DNA of 64,000 bases from Curtobacterium citreum (GTDB lineage: Bacteria; Actinomycetota; Actinomycetes; Actinomycetales; Microbacteriaceae). Under the pieces are notes generated by a model. It was not told the DNA's origin. It ran no database searches and saw only the letters and a program-made list of their open reading frames with translations. Every line of letters starts with the position of its first letter. The first letter of the stretch is position 1. Shown in pieces: positions 42,150 to 51,061 of the stretch. Position numbers and translations under genes: made by a program. The stretch lies in assembly GCF_006715175.1 (NCBI RefSeq), contig NZ_VFMQ01000001.1, forward strand, positions 1,054,001-1,118,000. Direction: 5' to 3'.

Positions 42150-43309
42150 CAGGACAGCGAGAGCCCGAGCTTCCGGCCGGCCAGCCCGCGGCCCATCGTC
42201 GTGATCGTCGCCGCGATCTCCTGCAGGGCGACCGCCGCGCGGTCCTCCGGGGCGCCGAGGACGACCGGCAAGCCGGTGTCCCCGCCCTCGCGGAGGGGCA
42301 CCGACAGCGGCACGCGACCGAGCACCGGTACGGGGACGTCCTGACCGCGCGACAGCCGTGCGGCGGTCTCGTCGCCCCCGCCCTCGCCGAACAGGTGCAG
42401 CACGCTGCCGTCCGGCTGGACGAGCCCGACCATGTTCTCGACGACGCCGATCACCCGCTGCCCGGTCTGGCGCGCCACGACCCCGCTGCGCTCGGCGACG
42501 TCGGCCGCGGCCGCCTGGGGTGTGGTCACGACGAGCACCTCGGCGTGGGGGAGCAGCTGCCCGACCGAGATCGCGACGTCCCCGGTGCCCGGCGGCAGGT
42601 CGAGCAGGAGCACATCGAGGTCGCCGAACCACACGTCGGTCAGGAACTGCGCGACCGTGCGGTGCAGCATCGGGCCGCGCCACGACACCGCGGTGGAGAC
42701 GTCGTCGACGAACATCCCGATCGAGACGACCTTCACGTCGTGCGCGACCGGCGGCAGGATCATGCTGTCCACCCGGGTCGGCCGGGGCGCGACGCCGTTC
42801 GCGTCCGTCAGGCCCATCAGCCCGGGGACGCTGAACCCGTGCACGTCGACGTCGACGATCCCGACCCGCTGTCCGGCGGCGGCGAGGGCCGCGGCGAGGT
42901 TGACGGTCACGGTGGACTTGCCGACGCCGCCCTTGCCGCTGGTCACGGCGATCACCCGGGTCAGCGAGTCCGGCGTGAACTGCACCCCGCGCGGGCGGTC
43001 ACCGCGGAGCCGTTCGGTGAGCGCGGCCCGGGTCGCCGGACTCATCACGGAGACGTCGACGTCGACGTGCCGCACGCCGTCCACGGATCCGGCGGCGGCA
43101 CGCACGTCGCGCTCGATCGTGTCGGCGGCCGGGCACCCGACGATCGTGAGCTGCAGGTCGACGCGCACGGTCCCCTCCGGCTGCACGTCGATCCCACGGA
43201 TCATGTCGAGCTCGGTGACGGGCCGACGGATCTCGGGGTCGAGCACGCGGCCGAGCGCAGCGAGGACCGCTGCGCCCAGACGTCCGTCCGGCTGCTGGGG
43301 GTCAGCCAC
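42149..43309 (-). CDS. mrp: Mrp/NBP35 family iron-sulfur cluster carrier ATPase
   Basis: 386 residues. An N-terminal MIP18-like domain (VLDPEIRRPVTELDMIRGID, with C58 in VGCPAAD) is fused to a ParA-type ATPase with the deviant Walker A SGKGGVGKST near 124-133 and LLLDLPPGTGDVAISVGQLL. It would carry Fe-S clusters to apoproteins. The CxxC pair that usually binds the bridging cluster is missing (VENMVGLVQPDGSVLHLFG). GTG 43309 overlaps the DUF1003 stop by 8 bases, so mrp is translated with the two genes before it. Confidence 0.92.
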   Translation of the reverse strand: MADPQQPDGRLGAAVLAALGRVLDPEIRRPVTELDMIRGIDVQPEGTVRVDLQLTIVGCPAADTIERDVRAAAGSVDGVRHVDVDVSVMSPATRAALTERLRGDRPRGVQFTPDSLTRVIAVTSGKGGVGKSTVTVNLAAALAAAGQRVGIVDVDVHGFSVPGLMGLTDANGVAPRPTRVDSMILPPVAHDVKVVSIGMFVDDVSTAVSWRGPMLHRTVAQFLTDVWFGDLDVLLLDLPPGTGDVAISVGQLLPHAEVLVVTTPQAAAADVAERSGVVARQTGQRVIGVVENMVGLVQPDGSVLHLFGEGGGDETAARLSRGQDVPVPVLGRVPLSVPLREGGDTGLPVVLGAPEDRAAVALQEIAATITTMGRGLAGRKLGLSLS

Positions 43310-43850
43310 GGGTCCGGGCGCTCCCCGTCTCGTCGTCGAAGGCCTCTGCGGCGTCCCGTCGGTCGAGCTCCTCGAGCAGCGACCGGATCTCGGCGCGGAT
43401 GAAGTCCTTCGACGCCATCTCCCGCATCGCCAGGCGGAGGGCGACGACCTCGCGGGCGAGGTACTCGGTGTCCGCCAGGTTCCGCTCGGCGCGCTGCCGG
43501 TCCTGCTCGAACTGCACCCGGTCGCGGTCGTCCTGCCGGTTCTGCGCGAGCAGGATGAGCGGCGCCGCGTACGACGCCTGCAGGGACAGCACGAGCGTCA
43601 GGGCCGTGAATCCGATCGAGGCCGAGTCGAACTGCCAGTTCGCCGGGGCGACCGAGTTGTAGATCATCCAGACGGCACAGAACAGCGTCAGGCCGACGAG
43701 GAACCAGGGCGTGCCCATCGCGCGGGCGATGCCCTCGGTCGCACGACCGAAGGTGTCGCCGCGGCCACGGCGGCGGGTCGGGAGCACGCGCGTGCGCATG
43801 CCCTTCGGCGAGTCCAGGCGCTCCTGGCGGGAGTCATCCGTTCGGGCCAC
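43302..43850 (-). CDS. DUF1003 membrane protein
   Basis: 182 residues. A basic N-terminus precedes two membrane helices (WFLVGLTLFCAVWMIYN and IGFTALTLVLSLQASYAAPL) and a charged helical tail with the family's SQNRQ-like LLAQNRQDDRDR. The function of DUF1003 proteins is not settled. It lies between the MgtE-N/CBS gene (17-base overlap) and mrp (8-base overlap), a tight three-gene operon also seen in mycobacteria. Confidence 0.9.
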   Translation of the reverse strand: MARTDDSRQERLDSPKGMRTRVLPTRRRGRGDTFGRATEGIARAMGTPWFLVGLTLFCAVWMIYNSVAPANWQFDSASIGFTALTLVLSLQASYAAPLILLAQNRQDDRDRVQFEQDRQRAERNLADTEYLAREVVALRLAMREMASKDFIRAEIRSLLEELDRRDAAEAFDDETGSARTRG

Positions 43851-45153
43851 GAGTGGTCCTCCTTCCCGTGGTCACGGGCGTCTTGCGCGGGCGTTGGCGG
43901 AGTCGCGAGGGGGAGTCACCCTCGCCCTGACTTCGCCAGTCGTCCGGCAGGACGTGGTCGAGGACGTCGTCGATCGTCACCACCCCGACCAGACGGTGGG
44001 CGTCGTCGACCACGGGGACGGACACGAGGTTGTAGGTCGCCATCACCCGCGTGACCTCGGCGGCGCTCGCGTCGACGCGCACCGGTTCGGTCTGCTGGTC
44101 GATGAGCGTGCCGAGACGCTCGTTCGGCGGGTAGCGGAGCATGCGCTGGAAGTGCACGAGCCCGAGGAACCGGCCGGTCGGCGGCTCGTACGGGGGGAGC
44201 GTCACGCAGACGCTCGCGCCGAGGGCCGGGGCGAGCTCGTGCCGACGGATGAGCGCGAGGCCCTCGGCCACGGTCGCGTCGGCGGAGACGATCACCGGCT
44301 CGGTGGTCATGAGGCCGCCGGCGGTGTCCGGCTCGTACTCCAGGAGCATCCGGACGTCCTGCGCCTCCTCTGGCTCCATGAGCTGCAGCAGGGCCTCGCT
44401 CCGGTCGTCGGGGAACTGCGCGAGCACGTCGGCGGCGTCGTCGGGCTGCATCTGGTCGAGGACGTCCGCGGCGCGGGCGTCCTCGAGCCGGGTCAGGATG
44501 TCGATGCGCTCCTGGTCGGGCATCTCCTCGAGCACGTCGGCCAGTCGGTCGTCGGGGAGCTCCTCGGCGACCTCGAACCGCCGCTCCTCGGGCAGGTCGA
44601 GCAGCGTCGACGCGAGGTCGGCCGGCAGCAGGTCGGAGTACGCGGCGATGACGTGCTCGGCGGACTGGGCCTCGCCGGGGAGCTCGTCCTCGGTGACCTC
44701 GTTCCAGGTGGCGAACGTGGTCGGGCCCTTGCCGAACGGCGACGGCGTGGTCTTCGGCTTGCGCAGGAAGAGCTGCGACACCTCCCAGTCGCCCTGCCCG
44801 CGGTCCTCGATCGCGACGTCCTCGATCGTGGCGCGGGTGCGCTCCTTCTTGATGAGGACCTTGCGGCCGAGCATCTCGGCGATCACCCGCACCTCGCCGC
44901 CGCGCTGCTCGAAGCGACGCATGTTGACGAGCCCGGTCGTGATGACCTGCCCCGCGCCGATCGAGGTGATCCGGCCGATGCTCACGAAGATGCGGCGCTT
45001 GCCCGGGACCTCGACGATGAGCCCGACCACATGGGGAGGGTCGACGCGACGGTAGACGACCAGGACGTCCCGGACGCGGCCCACGCGGTCGCCCGCGGGG
45101 TCGAAGACGGAGCACCCGGCGAGGCGGGCGACGAAGACCTTCGTGGCGCTCAC
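43834..45153 (-). CDS. MgtE N-terminal and CBS domain protein without the channel
   Basis: 439 residues. A PRC-barrel-like start (KVFVARLAGCSVFDPAGDRV) and a second barrel-like segment (IVEVPGKRRIFVSIGRITSI) lead to the MgtE N superhelix at about 170-280 (LASTLLDLPEERRFEVAEEL, VLDQMQPDDAADVLAQFPDD). Two CBS domains follow at about 285-410 (DTAGGLMTTEPVIVSADATV; VMATYNLVSVPVVDDAHRLV). The magnesium channel helices of MgtE are absent, so it is a soluble sensor-like relative; magnesium or nucleotide sensing is inferred. GTG 45153 has TACGCT 6 bases upstream. Confidence 0.9.
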   Translation of the reverse strand: MSATKVFVARLAGCSVFDPAGDRVGRVRDVLVVYRRVDPPHVVGLIVEVPGKRRIFVSIGRITSIGAGQVITTGLVNMRRFEQRGGEVRVIAEMLGRKVLIKKERTRATIEDVAIEDRGQGDWEVSQLFLRKPKTTPSPFGKGPTTFATWNEVTEDELPGEAQSAEHVIAAYSDLLPADLASTLLDLPEERRFEVAEELPDDRLADVLEEMPDQERIDILTRLEDARAADVLDQMQPDDAADVLAQFPDDRSEALLQLMEPEEAQDVRMLLEYEPDTAGGLMTTEPVIVSADATVAEGLALIRRHELAPALGASVCVTLPPYEPPTGRFLGLVHFQRMLRYPPNERLGTLIDQQTEPVRVDASAAEVTRVMATYNLVSVPVVDDAHRLVGVVTIDDVLDHVLPDDWRSQGEGDSPSRLRQRPRKTPVTTGRRTTRGPNG

Positions 45154-45159
45154 CCGTCC

Positions 45160-45165
45160 AGCGTA
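45160..45165 (-). promoter_or_regulatory. Leaderless -10 box of the MgtE-N/CBS operon
   Basis: TACGCT on the minus strand, 6 bases before GTG 45153; it drives the CBS gene, the DUF1003 gene and mrp. Confidence 0.55.
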
Positions 45166-45322
45166 GTCGCTCGGCTCCCCGCCGACCGGGCGGCGGGTCG
45201 GCCGCGCCTGAGCGGGTGCAGATGTGCGGGCCGCCCGAGCGGTGCCCCGTCGCGCGCTGGCGGCCGGGGATCTCCCGGGAGGCGTACGTGCGATCGCAAG
45301 GTGTCAGGTGGATGATGGCTGG

Positions 45323-46240
45323 GTGAGCAACCAGAGCCCGTTCGCCGGACGCACCGCCCAGGCCTTCCCCACGCTCCCGCGTGGCGACGTCCTCGGGACC
45401 TACGACAGCTACCCCGACGCACAGCGCGTCGTGGCGAAGCTCGCCGAGGCCGACTTCCCGGTCGCGAAGATCGCGATCGTGGGCAACGACCTCAAGACCG
45501 TCGAACGCGTCACCGGCAAGATGACGTACGGCCGCGCCGCCGTCGCCGGTGCGCTGTCCGGTCTCTGGCTCGGCATCTTCTTCGGCATCGTCCTGACGCT
45601 GTTCTCGCCGAGCGCCGGTGGCCTGATCATCGCCGCCGCGATCATCGGTGCGGCGTTCGGCATGCTCTACGGCATCGTGTCGTTCGCGATCACGAAGCGG
45701 CAGCGCGACTTCACGAGCGTGCACCAGGTGCTCGCCACGAACTACCAGATCGTCGTCGACCCGCAGCTGACCGGTCAGGCACAGCGGATCCTCGGCCAGC
45801 ACGGGCAGGCCCCGTCGACGCACTGGAACGACGCTCCGCAGCCGGGGGCGCCCGGCACGCAGGCGCGGCCCTTCCAGGGCCAGCAGCCGTGGCGTCCGGG
45901 TCCGTCCCAGGGGTCGCCCTACGGCGGCCACGCCACACCGCACCAGCCTGGAGGCGCGCAGCAGCCGGGTGCGTCGACTCCCGCTCCGCAGACGGGCGCG
46001 CCGCGCTACGGCACGAACGACGGTCCCCGCTACGGCGAGACGCCGGAGACCGCGCAGCAGCGCCCGCCGGCCGTCGACCCGCGGGTGCCGAACGCGCGTC
46101 CGGACGAGCCGCCGCAGTACGGCGAGCGGGTGTCCGGCCAGACGCCGACCGTCCCGGCCCAGCCGGACGCGCCGCGTTCCGCTCCCGGGCAGGACGAGGC
46201 ACATCAGCGCGACGCAGATCGTCGCGACGACCGGGCCTGA
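45323..46240 (+). CDS. General stress protein 17M-like membrane protein with Pro/Gln-rich tail
   Basis: 305 residues. Residues 20-75 match the GSP17M/YflT domain (VLGTYDSYPDAQRVVAKLAE, then DFPVAKIAIVGNDLKTVERV). Two membrane helices follow (ALSGLWLGIFFGIVLTLF and LIIAAAIIGAAFGMLYGIVS). From residue 160 the chain is a Pro/Gln/Gly-rich, disordered tail, part of which (HQPGGAQQPG) is encoded by a half copy of the palindromic repeat core (CCTGGAGGCGCGC). GTG 45323 has GATGAT 6 bases upstream. It is divergent from the MgtE-N/CBS gene; role in stress inferred from the family. Confidence 0.85.
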   Translation: MSNQSPFAGRTAQAFPTLPRGDVLGTYDSYPDAQRVVAKLAEADFPVAKIAIVGNDLKTVERVTGKMTYGRAAVAGALSGLWLGIFFGIVLTLFSPSAGGLIIAAAIIGAAFGMLYGIVSFAITKRQRDFTSVHQVLATNYQIVVDPQLTGQAQRILGQHGQAPSTHWNDAPQPGAPGTQARPFQGQQPWRPGPSQGSPYGGHATPHQPGGAQQPGASTPAPQTGAPRYGTNDGPRYGETPETAQQRPPAVDPRVPNARPDEPPQYGERVSGQTPTVPAQPDAPRSAPGQDEAHQRDADRRDDRA

Positions 46241-46261
46241 GCCGCTGCCCGGCCGGGGGTC

Positions 46262-46813
46262 CTACAGGACCTTCGAGTAGCAGATCGACCGCGCGGCGCC
46301 GACGTAGGGGCCGAAGTTCGCGATCCGGGTGAAGCCCTCGCGCTCGTAGAACCCGATCGCGCGCTTCTGCTCGTCGCCGGTCTCGAGCACGAGCGCCGGG
46401 GACCCGAGGTCGATCGCGGCCTCTTCGAGCCGGCGGAGGATCGCCGACGAGACGCCCGCGCCCCGGGACTCCGGACGCACGTACATGCGCTTGACCTCGG
46501 TGATGCCGTCCTGCACGATCCGCAGGCCGCCGCAGCCGAGCGGGGTGCCGTCGGCGTCCCGCGCGAGGAAGAACACCGCGATCGAGTCCGCCGTCGGCTT
46601 CTCGCCCGGCTCGGTGTCGCCGCCGTACGCCCGGTCGATCTCCAGACGCTGCGCTGCCCGGAGGCGCTGGGCGTCGGGGGAGTCGAAGTGCTCGACGTCG
46701 ATCGCGAGCTGGTCCGTCGTCGGGACGGTCTGCTGCGCCGGCGTGGTCTGCGACGGCGTGGTCTGCGACGGCGTCGACGTGGTCTGCGACGGCGTGGTCG
46801 GGGGCGTGGTCAC
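46262..46813 (-). CDS. GNAT family N-acetyltransferase with Thr/Ser/Gln-rich N-terminus
   Basis: 183 residues. The GNAT domain spans about 45-183: strand VKRMYVRPESRGAGVSSAIL with the R-G-A-G-V-S CoA loop, LVLETGDEQKRAIGFYEREG and the final strand. The first 30 residues are PSQTT-type repeats, from 15-base repeats in the DNA around 46730-46800, not typical for GNATs. GTG 46813 has TAGCCT 6 bases upstream, and that box overlaps the stop codon region of the aminopeptidase gene before it. Substrate unknown. Confidence 0.85.
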   Translation of the reverse strand: MTTPPTTPSQTTSTPSQTTPSQTTPAQQTVPTTDQLAIDVEHFDSPDAQRLRAAQRLEIDRAYGGDTEPGEKPTADSIAVFFLARDADGTPLGCGGLRIVQDGITEVKRMYVRPESRGAGVSSAILRRLEEAAIDLGSPALVLETGDEQKRAIGFYEREGFTRIANFGPYVGAARSICYSKVL

Positions 46814-46819
46814 CCGCTC

Positions 46820-46825
46820 AGGCTA
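46820..46825 (-). promoter_or_regulatory. Leaderless -10 box of the GNAT gene
   Basis: TAGCCT on the minus strand, 6 bases before GTG 46813. It overlaps the last codon of the upstream aminopeptidase gene. Confidence 0.5.
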
Positions 46826-48307
46826 GCGGCCGGAGCGGGCGATCCACCCCTCCACTTCCGAGGGGGTCCGGGGGATGCCGACGGACAGGTTCTCGGCACC
46901 GTCCTCGGTCACCAGGACGTCGTCCTCGATGCGGACGCCGATGCCGCGGAACTCCTCCGGGACGGTCAGGTCGTCCTGCTGGAAGTACAGGCCGGGCTCG
47001 ATCGTGAAGACCATGCCGGCCTGGACGATGCCGTCCAGGTACATCTCGCGGCGGGCCTTCGCGCAGTCGTGCACGTCGAGACCGAGGTGGTGGCTCGTGC
47101 CGTGCACCATGTAGCGGCGGTGGAACTGGTTGTCGGGCTGCAGCGACTCCTCCGCGGTGCCCGGCAGGAAGCCCCACTCGGCGGTCTTCCGCGCGATGAC
47201 CTCCATCGCCGTGGCGTGCACCTCGCGGAAGGTGATGCCGGGCTTGACGATCGCGAACGCGGCGTCGGCGGCTTCGAGCACGGCCTCGTAGACCATCCGC
47301 TGCACGTCGGTGAACGTCCCGGAGACCGGGAGGGTGCGGGTGATGTCGGCCGTGTAGAACGAGTCGACCTCGACCCCGGCGTCGATGAGGATCAGGTCGC
47401 CCGGCTGCACGGCGCCGTCGTTGCGCGTCCAGTGCAGGATGCAGGCGTGGTGACCGGACGCGGCGATCGTGTCGTAGCCGACCGTGTTGCCGTCGGCGCG
47501 GGCGCGGCGGTTGAACGTGCCCTCGACGATGCGCTCGCCGCGGGGGTGCTCGAGCACGGCGTCGAAGTCACCGATGACGTCGTCGAAGCCGGACTTCGTG
47601 GCCTGCACGGCCTTCCGGAGCTCCCGGACCTCGTACGCGTCCTTCACGAGGCGAAGCTCGGACAGGTCGCGGGACAGCACGTCGTCGGTGGCGGGGGCGG
47701 CGTCGGTCTCCGGGGCGCCGCCGACCGCGGTGCCGAGCCGGGCGTCGAGCGACCGGGTGAGCTCGTCGTCCGCGTCGCGCACGACGAGGACCGTGGCGTC
47801 GAGGCCCTCGGCGACGGCGTCGAACGCACCGAGGTCGGCCGTCGCGATGCCGAGGTCCGCCGCGACCTCGTCGAGGGACGGACGCGGGCCGACCCAGAAC
47901 TCGCCGATCTCCGGGTTCGCGTAGAACTCCTCGGAGTCGCGGCCGGCCGTCGCGCGGAAGTACAGCGTGGCGTCGTGCCCGGGGCCGTTCGGCGTCAGCA
48001 CGAGGACGGAGCCGACGACGGTGTCGGTGCCCCAACCGGTCAGGTGCGCGAAGGTCGAGTGCGGGCGGAACGGGTAGTCGCAGTCGTTCGACCGCACCTT
48101 CGCCTGGCCTGCGGGGACCACGATCGTGCGGCCGGGGTGCAGCTCGGAGATCCGGGCGCGACGCTCGGCGGCGAACGCGGCCTGCTCGCGCGGCTCCGGG
48201 AGCGGGCGCTCCCGGTCGGCCCACTGCGACGCGATGTGGTCCTTGAACGTCGAGGACCCGGGGGTCGTGGAACGGTTGCTCGTCGCGCGGGGAGTCGTGT
48301 CGGCCAT
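46823..48307 (-). CDS. pepP: Xaa-Pro aminopeptidase (M24B)
   Basis: 494 residues. An N-terminal aminopeptidase P domain (KVRSNDCDYPFRPHSTFAHL, then TGW) precedes a pita-bread M24 domain with the five metal ligands: LIDAGVEVDSFYTADITRTL, VHGTSHHLGLDVHD, FTIEPGLYF and GIGVRIEDDVL. It removes an N-terminal residue from peptides with proline at position two and helps use imported peptides. ATG 48307 has GATGAT 7 bases upstream. It is divergent from the PHP gene. Confidence 0.94.
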   Translation of the reverse strand: MADTTPRATSNRSTTPGSSTFKDHIASQWADRERPLPEPREQAAFAAERRARISELHPGRTIVVPAGQAKVRSNDCDYPFRPHSTFAHLTGWGTDTVVGSVLVLTPNGPGHDATLYFRATAGRDSEEFYANPEIGEFWVGPRPSLDEVAADLGIATADLGAFDAVAEGLDATVLVVRDADDELTRSLDARLGTAVGGAPETDAAPATDDVLSRDLSELRLVKDAYEVRELRKAVQATKSGFDDVIGDFDAVLEHPRGERIVEGTFNRRARADGNTVGYDTIAASGHHACILHWTRNDGAVQPGDLILIDAGVEVDSFYTADITRTLPVSGTFTDVQRMVYEAVLEAADAAFAIVKPGITFREVHATAMEVIARKTAEWGFLPGTAEESLQPDNQFHRRYMVHGTSHHLGLDVHDCAKARREMYLDGIVQAGMVFTIEPGLYFQQDDLTVPEEFRGIGVRIEDDVLVTEDGAENLSVGIPRTPSEVEGWIARSGR

Positions 48308-48397
48308 GCGTCCCATCATCGCACCGACCCCGCGGCCGCACCGACCCGGTCCGCCGACGACCTGGGTCCGCGGCCTGAACGGCCGTTCACGTGTCGG

Positions 48398-48403
48398 TAC
48401 GAT
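48398..48403 (+). promoter_or_regulatory. Leaderless -10 box of the PHP gene
   Basis: TACGAT, 6 bases before GTG 48410. Confidence 0.55.
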
Positions 48404-48409
48404 GAACGG

Positions 48410-49282
48410 GTGCCCGATCCGTTCATCGACCTGCACGCCCACTCGAGCGTGTCCGACGGCACCGAGCGGCCGGCGGAGCTCGTCGCCGCAGCCGCCGCGG
48501 CCGGGCTCGACGGCGTCGCCCTGACGGACCACGACACCACGGCCGGCTGGGACGAGGCGATCGCCGCCGTCGCCGCGCTGCCGATGACCCTGCTGCCCGG
48601 GCTCGAGCTGAGCACCCGGGTCGGGTACCGCAGCGTCCACGTGCTCGGGTACCTCGTCGACCCGACCGACCCCGGGCTCGTCGCGGAGACGACCCGCATC
48701 CGCGACGGACGGTTCGCCCGCGCCCGCCGCATGGTCGACCGGATCGGCCAGGACCACCCGATCACCTGGGACGACGTGATCGCGCAGTCCACCGACGGCG
48801 CAACGATCGGCCGCCCGCACATCGCGGACGCGCTCGTCGCCGCGGGGCTCGAGTCCGACCGGAGCGCGGCCTTCCGCGGCATCCTGCACCCGGCGTCCGG
48901 GTACTACGAACCGCACGACGCACCGTCGCCGTTGCACGGGGTCGCGCTCATCCGCGCCGCCGGCGGTGTGCCCGTGATCGCACACCCGGCGGCGTCCTCC
49001 CGCGGGATCGTGATCGACGAGCCGATGCTCCGGGAGCTCGTCGACGCCGGGCTCGGCGGCCTCGAGGTCGACCACCGCGAGAACCAGTCCCACGGCAAGC
49101 GCACCCTGCTCGACTGGGCAGCCCGCCACGACCTGTTCGTCACCGGGTCGAGCGACTACCACGGCACCGGCAAGCCGAACCGCCTCGGCGAGCACCGCAC
49201 GGCCCGCGTCGCGTTCGACGCGATCGTGTCCCAGGCGACCGGCAGCGCGCCGGTGCACGGGCCGGGCTCCCGCCTGGCCTGA
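48410..49282 (+). CDS. PHP domain phosphoesterase
   Basis: 290 residues. Metal-binding motifs of the polymerase and histidinol phosphatase superfamily are in order: DLHAHSSVSDG at the N-terminus, LTDHDTTAGWDEA, LLPGLELST, VIAHPAA and a final TGSSDYHG. Relatives of this length hydrolyse small nucleotides or ribonucleotide ends (for example 3',5'-nucleoside bisphosphates or short oligoribonucleotides), so RNA turnover is likely but not proven. GTG 48410 has TACGAT 6 bases upstream. A perfect terminator hairpin follows, shared with rhlE. Confidence 0.92.
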   Translation: MPDPFIDLHAHSSVSDGTERPAELVAAAAAAGLDGVALTDHDTTAGWDEAIAAVAALPMTLLPGLELSTRVGYRSVHVLGYLVDPTDPGLVAETTRIRDGRFARARRMVDRIGQDHPITWDDVIAQSTDGATIGRPHIADALVAAGLESDRSAAFRGILHPASGYYEPHDAPSPLHGVALIRAAGGVPVIAHPAASSRGIVIDEPMLRELVDAGLGGLEVDHRENQSHGKRTLLDWAARHDLFVTGSSDYHGTGKPNRLGEHRTARVAFDAIVSQATGSAPVHGPGSRLA

Positions 49283-49412
49283 GTCCGCTCGCCTGCCGCT
49301 CTGCCTCGCGGGGTGGCACCCGCCCCGTCGATGGATCAGTCGTCGTCGGGTCCGCGCGCGCCGCCCGACCGTTCCTGCTCCGTCGTGGGCCGGAAGGTGG
49401 GCGGGGACGACG

Positions 49413-49442
49413 AAGGCCCCGTCGCGTCAGCGACGGGGCCTT
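49413..49442. terminator. Bidirectional terminator between the PHP gene and rhlE
   Basis: AAGGCCCCGTCGC (49413-49425) and GCGACGGGGCCTT (49430-49442) pair perfectly over 13 bases around GTCA. The AA/TT ends give each transcript a short run of U. A half copy of the palindromic repeat (GCGGACGGGAGGCGC, 49443-49457) follows and touches the rhlE stop. Confidence 0.85.
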
Positions 49443-49456
49443 GCGGACGGGAGGCG

Positions 49457-50953
49457 CTACTCGCCCTCGCCGGCTGCCTGCGGTGCCGAGGCGGTCGCCT
49501 CGGACCCGGCGCCGCCACTGCGGCGACGGCGACGGCGACGACGCTTCGCGGCGCCGTCGGTCGAGGTGCCATCGCCGGCGGACTGCGACGCCTCGGTGGT
49601 CGGTGCCGGTGCGGCCGAGGACCGTGCATCCGAGGACGTGGCGCGCGGGGCGGACTGCTGCGTGCCTCCAGTCCGGGTGCGGGACCGCGAACGCGAGCCG
49701 CTGCGCTCACCTGCGGGCTTGTCGGAGCGGCGCTGCTCACCGGAACCGGCAGCGGCGGCGTGCGACGACGCACCGGGGAGGCGACCCTTCGTGCCGGCCG
49801 GGATGTCCAGGTCGGTGAACAGGTGCGGGGACGACGAGTAGGTCTCGACCGGCTCGGGGATGCCGAACTCGAGCGCCTTGTCGATGAGCGTCCACTTGTG
49901 CAGGTCGTCCCAGTCGACGAACGTGACCGCGATGCCGGTCTTGCCGGCACGGCCGGTGCGCCCGGCGCGGTGCAGGTACGTGTCCGGGTCGTCCGGGATC
50001 GTGTGGTTGATGACGTGCGTGACGTCGTCGACGTCGATGCCGCGGGCGGCGACGTCCGTCGCGATGAGCACGTCGCGCTTGCCGGCCTTGAAGGCGGCCA
50101 TCGCGCGCTCGCGCTGTTCCTGGTTGAGGTCACCGTGCACGGCGGCGGCGTTGAAGCCGCGGTCCTTCAGTTCCTCGACGAGCTTCGCGGCGGCGCGCTT
50201 CGTGCGCGTGAAGATGACGGTCTTGCCGCGACCCTCGGCCTGCAGGATGCGGGCGATGACCTCGTCCTTGTCGAGCGAGTGCGCGCGGTAGATGACGTGC
50301 TTGATGTTCGCCTGCGTCAGGCCCTCGTCCGGGTCCGTCGCGCGGATGTGCACCGGGCGGGACATGAAGCGGCGGGCGAGCGCGACGATCGGCGCCGGCA
50401 TGGTCGCCGAGAACAGCATCGTGTGACGCACGGCGGGGACGGCCTGGAAGATCCGCTCGATGTCCGACAGGAAGCCGAGGTCGAGCATGCGGTCGGCTTC
50501 GTCGAGGACGACCTCCTGCACGTGGGAGAGGTCGAGCAGGCGTTGGCGCTGCAGGTCGATCAGGCGCCCCGGGGTGCCGACGACGATCTGGGCGCCGGCC
50601 TTGAGCTGCTCGATCTGGCCCTCGTACGCCTTGCCGCCGTAGATCGAGACGATCGTGGTCGGGCGGTTCGAGGTGGCGAGCTCGAGGTCCTCGGTCACCT
50701 GCACCGCGAGTTCACGCGTGGGGACGACGACGAGCGCCTTGACGCCGGGCTCGGGGTCGGCCCCGAGGCGCTGGATGAGGGGGAGGCCGAAGCCGAAGGT
50801 CTTGCCGGTACCGGTCTTGGCCTGGCCGATGATGTCCTGGCCGGTGAGGGCGAGCGGGATCGTCTGCTGCTGGATCGGGAAGGGCTCGCTGATGCCCTTC
50901 GTCGCGAGCGCGTCGACGATGTCCTGCTCGATGGAGAGGTCTGCGAAAGTCAA
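49457..50953 (-). CDS. rhlE: DEAD-box RNA helicase, RhlE type
   Basis: 498 residues. Motifs in order: Q motif PFPIQQQTIPLAL, Walker A AKTGTGKT at 45-52, VVPTRELAVQ, DEADRMLD near 155, FSATMP, ARGIDVDDVTHVIN and HRAGRTGRAG. It unwinds RNA with ATP, for ribosome assembly or mRNA decay. The last 120 residues are a low-complexity tail with Ser/Arg/Ala-rich and RRRRRRRR basic blocks, typical for RNA binding; within it GGTQQSAPR is encoded by a half copy of the palindromic repeat (49661-49676). The start is TTG 50953 with AAGGTGAT upstream. Confidence 0.95.
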   Translation of the reverse strand: MTFADLSIEQDIVDALATKGISEPFPIQQQTIPLALTGQDIIGQAKTGTGKTFGFGLPLIQRLGADPEPGVKALVVVPTRELAVQVTEDLELATSNRPTTIVSIYGGKAYEGQIEQLKAGAQIVVGTPGRLIDLQRQRLLDLSHVQEVVLDEADRMLDLGFLSDIERIFQAVPAVRHTMLFSATMPAPIVALARRFMSRPVHIRATDPDEGLTQANIKHVIYRAHSLDKDEVIARILQAEGRGKTVIFTRTKRAAAKLVEELKDRGFNAAAVHGDLNQEQRERAMAAFKAGKRDVLIATDVAARGIDVDDVTHVINHTIPDDPDTYLHRAGRTGRAGKTGIAVTFVDWDDLHKWTLIDKALEFGIPEPVETYSSSPHLFTDLDIPAGTKGRLPGASSHAAAAGSGEQRRSDKPAGERSGSRSRSRTRTGGTQQSAPRATSSDARSSAAPAPTTEASQSAGDGTSTDGAAKRRRRRRRRSGGAGSEATASAPQAAGEGE

Positions 50954-51049
50954 TGGATCACCTTGGTCCTGGTGGGAGTCCCGGCCAGTCTACCGGCGAG
51001 GTCGGCCCGCCCCGGTCCACGGGCGTCCGGAGCAGGCCGGGCCGGCCCG

Positions 51050-51055
51050 TATGCT
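51050..51055 (+). promoter_or_regulatory. Leaderless -10 box of the ferritin-like gene
   Basis: TATGCT, 6 bases before GTG 51062. Confidence 0.55.
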
Positions 51056-51061
51056 GTGTCC

